From Rhodospirillales bacterium (GTDB lineage Bacteria; Pseudomonadota; Alphaproteobacteria; Rhodospirillales; Defluviicoccaceae): DNA of 7,018 bases. Numbering within the stretch: position 1 is the first letter of the stretch; each line of letters starts with the position of its first letter. Positions 1-4,753 of the stretch are shown here, piece by piece. The translations under genes were made by a program, and so were the position numbers. The stretch lies in assembly GCA_026125865.1 (NCBI GenBank), contig JAHCKI010000122.1, positions 1 to 7,018 on the forward strand. Reading direction: 5' to 3'. The notes under the pieces were generated by a model. The model ran no database searches and had not been told where the DNA came from. It was given only the letters and a program-made list of their open reading frames with translations.

Positions 1-453
1 GTCAGCGACCAACCGCCGGCGCCGCGCCGCGCCCAGTATACGGCGCGCCACAATGCCGCGCTTGTCCGCGGCATCGACGATATTCTCGCCAATCTGGCAA
101 AGCACCGCGAACAAGTGATCGATGCCCGGCCCGCCGGCCGTTTCGCGGGATCCGATCCCGAACCCCGGCCCGTGAAAAAACAAGGCCATGTCCCCGGCAG
201 CGCCAACATCCCGGCCGCAACCCTCGTCGATTCTTATCGCCATGGCCTGTGGCGGTCGCCCGAAGACCTCGCGCGGGCGTTCGAGGACGCGGGCGTCAAC
301 TGGCGAAAGCCGATGATCACGACATGTGGCTCCGGCGTCACCGCCTGCTACACGGCGCTGGCCGCGTTTCTCCTCGGCAACAAGACCGCCGCCGTCTATG
401 ACGGCTCCTGGGCGGAATGGGGAAATCGTGATGACACTCCCGTCGAACCCTGA
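1..453 (+). CDS. sseA: 3-mercaptopyruvate sulfurtransferase, C-terminal half (5' truncated by window)
   Basis: The frame is open from base 1 and gives 150 residues, the C-terminal rhodanese domain of a two-domain sulfurtransferase of roughly 280-300 residues. The family moves sulfur from 3-mercaptopyruvate to cyanide or thiol acceptors through a cysteine persulfide in the cytoplasm. Visible landmarks, in window numbering, are VIDARPAGRF (39-48), the GHVPGSANIP segment (62-71) typical of rhodaneses, and the loop CGSGVTA at 109-115. C109 is the catalytic cysteine, and CGSGVTA is the mercaptopyruvate-type loop as opposed to the CRKGVT of thiosulfate sulfurtransferases. The end, VYDGSWAEWG, is also family-typical. 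A GTG at 115 is only an internal codon, because homology runs upstream of it. The stop lies inside metC (23-base overlap), so the two are probably cotranscribed and translationally coupled. Confidence 0.95.
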   Translation, partial: VSDQPPAPRRAQYTARHNAALVRGIDDILANLAKHREQVIDARPAGRFAGSDPEPRPVKKQGHVPGSANIPAATLVDSYRHGLWRSPEDLARAFEDAGVNWRKPMITTCGSGVTACYTALAAFLLGNKTAAVYDGSWAEWGNRDDTPVEP

Positions 454-1633
454 GTCCGGGGAGGAGTCGGCGCGCACTATCGACACCCTGCTCACGGGCG
501 TCGGGCGTGATCCGTTTGCCAATCACGGCATCGTCAACCCTCCCGTCTATCATGCCTCGACCATCGTCTACCCGACCCTGGCGGCCCTCGAAGACGCGGA
601 TCGCACGCCTTATCAGGGCACACGCTACGGCCGCCGCGGCACACCGACGACGTTCGCGCTGGAAGAAGCGGTCGCCGCTCTCGAAGGCGGCTATCGCAGC
701 ATCGCCATGCCGTCCGGCCTATCGGCCATCACCACCGCCCTGCTTGCCTTTCTCAAGCAAGGGGATCACGCGCTGGTAACGGACTCGGTGTATTTCCCGA
801 CGCGCCGGTTCTGCGATACCGTGCTGGCCGGCCTCGGCATCGAGGTCACGTACTTCGACCCGCTCGCCGACATCGCCCCCCACGTCCGCGCCAATACGCG
901 GGTCGTTTTCATGGAATCGCCGGGGTCGCTCACCTACGAGGTCCAGGATGTGGCCGCCGCCACCGCGACGGCGCGCAAACATGGAATTGTTTCAATCCTG
1001 GACAATACCTGGAGCGCCGGCGTCACCTTCAAACCGTTTGCCCACGGTATCGACGTCTCCGTTCAGGCCGCCACCAAATACATCGTGGGCCATTCGGACG
1101 TCATGCTCGGATTGATCACCACCACCGAGGACACCTTTGTTCAGGCCAAACGCACCACCGCGTTGCTTGGCACGGCCGCCGGTCCGGACGACTGCTATCT
1201 GGCGCTGCGGGGCCTCCGCACCCTCGGCGTTCGACTGGCAAGGCACGACGAGACGGCGACAAAAGTGGTTGAGTGGCTGAAAACACGGCCGGAGGTGATC
1301 GCGGTGCTTCATCCGGCACTGCCCGACGCGCCCGGCCACAACATCTGGAAACGGGATTTCAGCGGCGCCAACGGGCTGCTGTCGATCGTCCTGCAGCCAT
1401 GCGGCAAAGCCGCGCTGGCGGCCATGCTCGACGGATACCGCCTGTTCGCGATGGGATACAGTTGGGGCGGCTATGAAAGCCTGGTGGTGCCGTTCAATCC
1501 CCGCCATGCGCGGACAACGACCCGATGGCCCCACGAAGGCCCCTGCATTCGCCTCCACTGTGGTATCGAAGATCCCGACGATTTGATCGCGGACCTCGCC
1601 GACGGTTTTTCCAGGTTGAACGCCGCCGATTAA
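431..1633 (+). CDS. metC: Cystathionine beta-lyase (PLP-dependent, Cys/Met metabolism family)
   Basis: This 400-aa protein has the usual length for the family. Cystathionine beta-lyase splits cystathionine into homocysteine, pyruvate and ammonia in methionine synthesis, and often also desulfurates cysteine. Landmarks: TRYGRRGTPT (65-74), whose Tyr66 and Arg68 bind PLP phosphate across the dimer; PSGLSAI (94-100); LDNTWSAG (190-197) with D191 for the pyridine nitrogen; ATKYIVGHSD (214-223) with K216 as the PLP Schiff-base lysine; and YSWGGYESL (343-351), the segment typical of beta-lyases. The ATG at 431 is preferred over an in-frame ATG at 326, because residues from 326 are only the out-of-frame reading of sseA and the family begins near the TIDTLL segment. 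A GTG at 428 is also possible. The preceding sulfurtransferase fits joint handling of cysteine-derived sulfur. Confidence 0.95.
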   Translation: MTLPSNPESGEESARTIDTLLTGVGRDPFANHGIVNPPVYHASTIVYPTLAALEDADRTPYQGTRYGRRGTPTTFALEEAVAALEGGYRSIAMPSGLSAITTALLAFLKQGDHALVTDSVYFPTRRFCDTVLAGLGIEVTYFDPLADIAPHVRANTRVVFMESPGSLTYEVQDVAAATATARKHGIVSILDNTWSAGVTFKPFAHGIDVSVQAATKYIVGHSDVMLGLITTTEDTFVQAKRTTALLGTAAGPDDCYLALRGLRTLGVRLARHDETATKVVEWLKTRPEVIAVLHPALPDAPGHNIWKRDFSGANGLLSIVLQPCGKAALAAMLDGYRLFAMGYSWGGYESLVVPFNPRHARTTTRWPHEGPCIRLHCGIEDPDDLIADLADGFSRLNAAD

Positions 1634-2148
1634 ACCGCGGCGGCGCTCTCTTGCTCGTCGTGGACTTGGTGAACCGGGGCGCTTTCCGTCGAGCGAAGCT
1701 TGCGCAAGCGACGAACCCGTTCTTCCATGAAATGATTCAACAATTCGTGGGCGCGTTCGTCCATATGCAGAAGGCTGACGACAAGACGCCGATTCTGAAC
1801 GTCATTGCGGATGACCCGCGAACAGATCCGGACCGACGTCATCACGCCTTCCTTTGAGCGGATTTTGTCGATGGTGAACAGGGCGCCGGTGGCCCGCCGG
1901 CCGGTATAGTTCTCGACCACCATGCCCCCCATGCTCCAGTTGGTCGAGCCATAGGGCTGGCCATCGAGGATGATTTGGATTTCCGGTGTCGTGCACCGTG
2001 ACGTTTCGCGTTGCTTGCCGTTCTTGGGGAAGGATGGGCCGTTTCCGGGGAATGGAGGGGCGATGTTGTCGTCGATTTCAAGGCTCCCATCCGGTTGCGA
2101 AATCAACGCTTCCAAACAATTCGCCATAGCTTGTTGATCTTGAAACAT
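1630..2148 (-). CDS. PilZ-domain protein, probable c-di-GMP receptor
   Basis: The 172-aa soluble protein carries both c-di-GMP contact motifs of a PilZ domain at the expected spacing: RETSR (R47 to R51, RxxxR) and NWSMGG (N70, S72, G75; the [D/N]xSxxG motif). Residues 53-130 look like the beta-barrel, and 130-152 (rich in Glu, Arg and Leu) form a terminal helix. There is no signal peptide or membrane segment, and no fused output domain, so it is likely a small adaptor that passes c-di-GMP state to a partner. The ATG at 2148 has AGGA nine bases upstream; a second Met at codon 8 is an alternative. Its stop shares TTAA with the metC stop. It diverges from the VWA/srf genes, so a shared regulatory region is possible, but any functional link is inference. 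Confidence 0.82.
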   Translation of the reverse strand: MFQDQQAMANCLEALISQPDGSLEIDDNIAPPFPGNGPSFPKNGKQRETSRCTTPEIQIILDGQPYGSTNWSMGGMVVENYTGRRATGALFTIDKIRSKEGVMTSVRICSRVIRNDVQNRRLVVSLLHMDERAHELLNHFMEERVRRLRKLRSTESAPVHQVHDEQESAAAV

Positions 2149-2403
2149 CTTTCGTCATCCTGCCCAAGCAACCTGAAAACCTTATCGATCGTGCTGATGC
2201 AAATCCGCTCTGATCGACAACACCGAAGCAACGAGCGGCCGACAGCGTCCGGACCGCCCATTCAAAACCCAAGGCGCAAGTCTATCGGCTAGGCCTGAAT
2301 GATTCGTAAACGGAAGCGACACAATGGCATTCAATGGTGTTCGAAGCCGTGCGGTCGAGAATGGAGCTTGGTGAAACGGAGATACCAGCGAGGGCGTGGG
2401 AAT

Positions 2404-2466
2404 GCCGGGCCTTGGCGGCCCGGCGCCCCATGCGGGGAAGTCAGGAGTGGGGGGGAGAGCCCCTGA
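2404..2466. other. Cluster of three GC-rich hairpins
   Basis: The strongest hairpin is 2404-2424: GCCGGGCC, loop TTGGC, GGCCCGGC, eight perfect pairs. It is followed by CCCC-ATGC-GGGG (2426-2437). A third, imperfect stem pairs TCAGGAG (2441-2447) with CCCCTGA (2460-2466), six of seven positions, with a run of seven G between. None is followed by a T tract on either strand, so these are not canonical intrinsic terminators. The cluster could be a dispersed repeat, a structured leader RNA, or the end of an unrecognised small RNA. Confidence 0.5.
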
Positions 2467-2497
2467 CAGGTTGTTGTATAGCAAAATACTCTAATTT
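2463..2497 (+). promoter_or_regulatory. AT-rich patch, weak sigma70-like promoter candidate
   Basis: The GC background gives way to an AT-rich stretch. CTGACA (2463-2468) resembles a -35 box and TACTCT (2487-2492) a poor -10 at 18 bases. Alternatively, TTGTTG (2471-2476) pairs with TAATTT (2492-2497) at a short 15-base spacing. Neither pair is convincing alone. Position, just upstream of the CRP-like palindrome and about 200 bases before the VWA start, is the main argument. Confidence 0.25.
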
Positions 2498-2501
2498 AAC
2501 G

Positions 2502-2517
2502 TGTGATGCCCGTCACA
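2502..2517. promoter_or_regulatory. CRP/FNR-family binding site candidate
   Basis: TGTGATGCCCGTCACA is a perfect TGTGA-N6-TCACA palindrome, the core consensus of CRP-type regulators (CRP, Vfr, Clp). It sits about 175 bases before the VWA gene start and about 350 bases before the pilZ start on the other strand. The bases flanking the core do not extend the symmetry. If transcription starts in the AT-rich patch just upstream, the site would block it; if it starts near 2550, the site would sit at an activating class II position. The sequence does not show which. Confidence 0.5.
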
Positions 2518-2692
2518 GTTGCGGAAACTTTTTGACGCATCTTTTTGGCAAGGGCGATCCTCACCCACCGATTGCTCTGTCCGGTCGCCCAATGGGCGCG
2601 TTCATCAAACTTGCCGGAATCGCCATCACGAGGAGTCGTTTTTCTTTTCGTCTGGTATAGGATGGGACACATCAACCGGTAAGCGGGATCCC

Positions 2693-4474
2693 ATGGTCAA
2701 TCGGCTGCGTATCGCCCGCCTTGACCCATCGGCCTATGTGCCGCTGGTGATGGACGGTCAGGCATCGGCCGACGAACACCAACGCCTTCAGGATGTGATC
2801 CGGCGTCACTTGCCGCAGGTGAACGCGTCGCTGCTGGCGGCGCCGGTGGCGACCGCCGACGGGCGTTACGTGGAATGGTACTCCGATCTGGCGGGACAGC
2901 CCGTGCCCCTGCCTAGTTTGCCGGAGGCGGAGCAGACGGCGGCGCGTACCCTGCTCCACGATCGTCTGACGGCGCTCCGGGACTTGGCCGACCGCCTGCC
3001 CACCGTCGATCCGGGCGCCGCCGATCTCGCCGAGCCGCTGCGCCGGGCCTTGAGCTACCCGAGCGACGACAACGTTTACGCCGTCGGCGATCAACCGGTG
3101 ATCACGTTCTGGGGCCATCAGCCGGCCTCGGGCGCGGCCCCCGCCGGCATTCCTATCACCGCAGCGGCGGGGGGTGTTCCGCCCGACGAACCGCCACCGG
3201 AAACGCCACTGGGCGACCGCCGCCGCGGATTGCCATGGTGGCTGTGGCTGATGCTGGTTCTGTCGCTTGTCGTCGCCCTCGCCGTTGGCGCTTGGTGGTA
3301 TTTCCGAGATTTAAGATGGCCGCCCTGGGTCGACTACGAAGGCCTTCTGAAAGCGGCGCAAGAAGAAGAGGTCGATCTGCGGGAACGAATCGACGCCTTG
3401 GAGGCCGATCTGCGCGAACGGCTGCGGCGCTGCGGCCTGCAAAGCGACCTGGAAGCGGCGCGGCGCGACGAATTGGACATGCTGCAGCGGTTGCTCGCCC
3501 TCAACTCTCAATTGGCGCGGCTGATGGAGCTGTGCCCCCTCAAGCAACAAGTGCAAGCCGCCGTCGCGGAAGGACAGGCGCAAGAAGAAAAGATCGACGC
3601 GTTGGAAGCGCGTTTGGCGGCGGCGCTGGAAGAATGCCGGCGCAAGGCGGAAGCGGAAGAGCGCCGCAAGGCCGAGGAAGAGGAAAGGCGGAAAGCGGAA
3701 GCCGATGCCAAACGCAAGGCCGATGAAGAACGGCGACGGAAAGCGGAAGAAGAGAAACGAAAGCCGCCGCCGGTCGCCGAAAAGCCACCCGAGAAACAGC
3801 CCTCTTCGCTACCACCCTGCCCCGGCGAACGCCAACCGGAGGAAGCCCCAGACATGGCCGTGGTCCTGGACTCCTCGGGTAGCATGCAGCTCCCGGCGAA
3901 CATGAGTTCAAAGAACGTCATGCAAGGGATATTGGGCGGCTTGTTGGGACTTCCCGGTAGTGCCATGCGGGGTGGTGGTGGTCCGTCCCGGTTGCAGTCA
4001 GCGAAAAGCGCCGTGAATAAGGTTGTACGTGACCTTCCGAGCGATGTCGACGTGGGCATGGTGGTTCTTAAGGACTGTCCCCGAGCCAGCAACCTCGGAT
4101 TCTTCTCCGGCGCCCAGCGGCCGAACCTGTATAACAAGGTGAACGGGCTTCAGCCCATGCGAAAGACCCCTCTCGCCGATGGAATCGCCCAGGCCGGATC
4201 CATGGTCGATGGTGTTCGCGCCCCGGCAATCATCGTCGTCGTTTCCGATGGCGAGGATACGTGCGGCGGCAATCCATGCTCCGTTGCACAGTCGTTGAAA
4301 GCCCGTAAGCCGAAGATGAAGATCAATGTCGTCGACATTACCGGCGACGGAGCGTCGAACTGCCTCGCCCGCGCCACCGGCGGCCGGGTGCTGACGCCGC
4401 AAAGCGGCATGGCGTTCGAACAAATGCTCAAACAAGCGACGAAGGAGGCGCAGAAACCGGCCCACTGCAAGTGA
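2693..4474 (+). CDS. Membrane-anchored VWA-domain protein with SrfA-like N-terminal module
   Basis: The protein has 593 aa. Residues 1-142 resemble SrfA: EWY at 61-63, then PSDDNVY (123-129) and QPVITFWG (134-141). DRRRGLPWWLWL (175-186) leads into one membrane helix (about 181-203), so the positive-inside rule puts the N-terminus in the cytoplasm and the rest outside. Residues 216-357 form a charged coiled coil ending in Ala/Glu/Arg/Lys repeats like the TolA stalk. Residues 386-593 form a VWA domain with a complete MIDAS: DSSGS (393-397), T492 and D519. All nine cysteines lie after the membrane helix, six of them from residue 376 on, which suits disulfides. A Gly-rich hydrophobic insert (about 399-432) follows the MIDAS. 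The ATG at 2693 is chosen because residues upstream look like untranslated leader; its ribosome site is weak (GCGGGAT). The gene precedes srfA and is probably part of the srf set. Confidence 0.9.
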   Translation: MVNRLRIARLDPSAYVPLVMDGQASADEHQRLQDVIRRHLPQVNASLLAAPVATADGRYVEWYSDLAGQPVPLPSLPEAEQTAARTLLHDRLTALRDLADRLPTVDPGAADLAEPLRRALSYPSDDNVYAVGDQPVITFWGHQPASGAAPAGIPITAAAGGVPPDEPPPETPLGDRRRGLPWWLWLMLVLSLVVALAVGAWWYFRDLRWPPWVDYEGLLKAAQEEEVDLRERIDALEADLRERLRRCGLQSDLEAARRDELDMLQRLLALNSQLARLMELCPLKQQVQAAVAEGQAQEEKIDALEARLAAALEECRRKAEAEERRKAEEEERRKAEADAKRKADEERRRKAEEEKRKPPPVAEKPPEKQPSSLPPCPGERQPEEAPDMAVVLDSSGSMQLPANMSSKNVMQGILGGLLGLPGSAMRGGGGPSRLQSAKSAVNKVVRDLPSDVDVGMVVLKDCPRASNLGFFSGAQRPNLYNKVNGLQPMRKTPLADGIAQAGSMVDGVRAPAIIVVVSDGEDTCGGNPCSVAQSLKARKPKMKINVVDITGDGASNCLARATGGRVLTPQSGMAFEQMLKQATKEAQKPAHCK

Positions 4475-4556
4475 CCGGGCGAAGTCCTGCGATAGCCCCG
4501 GGCGTGAACAATGGCGAGATAGGAACGTGAGCAAAGATTTGATATACATAGCTCGC

Positions 4557-4592
4557 GTAGGGCGGATTAGCTTCAGCGTAATCCGCCGCATG
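4557..4592 (+). repeat. GTAG-type REP palindrome, first copy
   Basis: GTAG (4557-4560) is followed by a nine-base perfect stem, GGCGGATTA (4561-4569) with TAATCCGCC (4579-4587), then GCATG. Inside the loop, GC-TTCA-GC forms a small inner stem with one bulged G (4578). A GTAG head joined to a bulged palindrome is the form of REP elements moved by REP-associated tyrosine transposases (RAYTs). I recall very similar sequences scattered between genes in many proteobacterial genomes. Confidence 0.8.
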
Positions 4593-4606
4593 GGTTTCGG
4601 TGTCTT

Positions 4607-4644
4607 CATACGTCGGAATACGCCTGTCGGCTATTCCGACCTAC
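4607..4644 (-). repeat. GTAG-type REP palindrome, second copy, inverted
   Basis: Read on the minus strand from 4644: GTAG, a nine-base perfect stem (GTCGGAATA and TATTCCGAC, 4612-4620 and 4632-4640), inner stem GCC/GGC around GACA, one bulged G, then GTATG. Layout matches the first copy point for point, while several stem bases differ together with their partners, so pairing is kept. The two copies face each other across about 14 bases, as in a BIME. Confidence 0.78.
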
Positions 4645-4687
4645 CCAACTATTAAGGGCAGTAGAGAAGAAAAATAGCAACCGGCGG

Positions 4688-4704
4688 TTCATTGATATCA
4701 TGAA
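4688..4704. promoter_or_regulatory. Imperfect AT-rich palindrome, possible operator
   Basis: TTCATTGATATCATGAA has matching arms TTCAT/ATGAA around a GATATC centre with one extra T. It overlaps the start codon of the leader ORF at 4700, and TATCAT (4696-4701) looks like a -10 box with no good -35. It may be chance. Confidence 0.15.
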
Positions 4705-4753
4705 ACAACCCATCGTCGGGTACCACATGACGGGAGAGACGGACGCGCGATGA
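4700..4753 (+). CDS. 17-codon leader ORF overlapping the srfA start (DUF3565-like beginning)
   Basis: ATG at 4700 opens a 17-residue ORF, MKQPIVGYHMTGETDAR, ending at TGA 4751-4753. The stop overlaps the srfA ATG in the classic ATGA arrangement for translational coupling. The first nine residues look like the start of DUF3565 proteins (of the form QPIVGYH...), after which the likeness ends. It may be a coupled leader peptide, a remnant of a lost gene whose start was joined to srfA, or chance. GGCGG 12 bases upstream is a poor ribosome site. Confidence 0.25.
   Translation: MKQPIVGYHMTGETDAR

Larger units (their letters stand above)
2149..2692. other. Divergent intergenic region between the pilZ gene and the VWA gene
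   Basis: These 544 bases lie between two divergent starts and should hold both promoters. I find no tRNA, no rRNA and no ORF with recognisable protein features. Frames are open on both strands (2334-2660 plus, 2182-2484 minus) but read as low-complexity GC-rich translation. What can be seen is a hairpin cluster (2404-2466), an AT-rich patch (2468-2500), a CRP-like palindrome (2502-2517), and a T-rich run near 2638-2648 without a preceding stem. The part from 2149 to 2400 shows nothing I can name, although the pilZ promoter should be there. Confidence 0.7.

Noticed and set aside
326..430. Upstream in-frame ATG for metC, adding 35 residues
   Set aside because: The added residues are an out-of-frame reading of sseA with no likeness to the family; the homologous part begins after 431.
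992..1558. Minus-strand 188-aa frame opposite metC
   Set aside because: It is the shadow of a well-supported metC gene in GC-rich DNA, with no family features.
2404..2424. Intrinsic terminator
   Set aside because: The stem is strong, but no T tract follows on either strand.
2182..2484. Minus-strand 100-aa Pro-rich frame in the intergenic region
   Set aside because: Its Pro/Gly content follows from the hairpin GC tracts; no family recognised and no ribosome site. A decayed gene cannot be fully excluded.
2334..2660. Plus-strand 108-aa reading frame in the intergenic region
   Set aside because: It has no ribosome site, no recognisable domain, and runs through the hairpin cluster and the putative promoter.
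2519..2692. Upstream in-frame ATG for the VWA gene, adding 58 residues
   Set aside because: The residues look like translated leader DNA, and the start would overlap the CRP-like palindrome region; the protein-like sequence begins at 2693.
3508..4137. Minus-strand 209-aa frame opposite the VWA gene
   Set aside because: Its Ser/Ala/Arg runs mirror the Ala/Glu/Arg/Lys coiled-coil codons of the real gene.
4475..4503. Terminator stem after the VWA gene (CCGGG with CCCGG)
   Set aside because: Only five pairs around a 17-base loop and no T tract.
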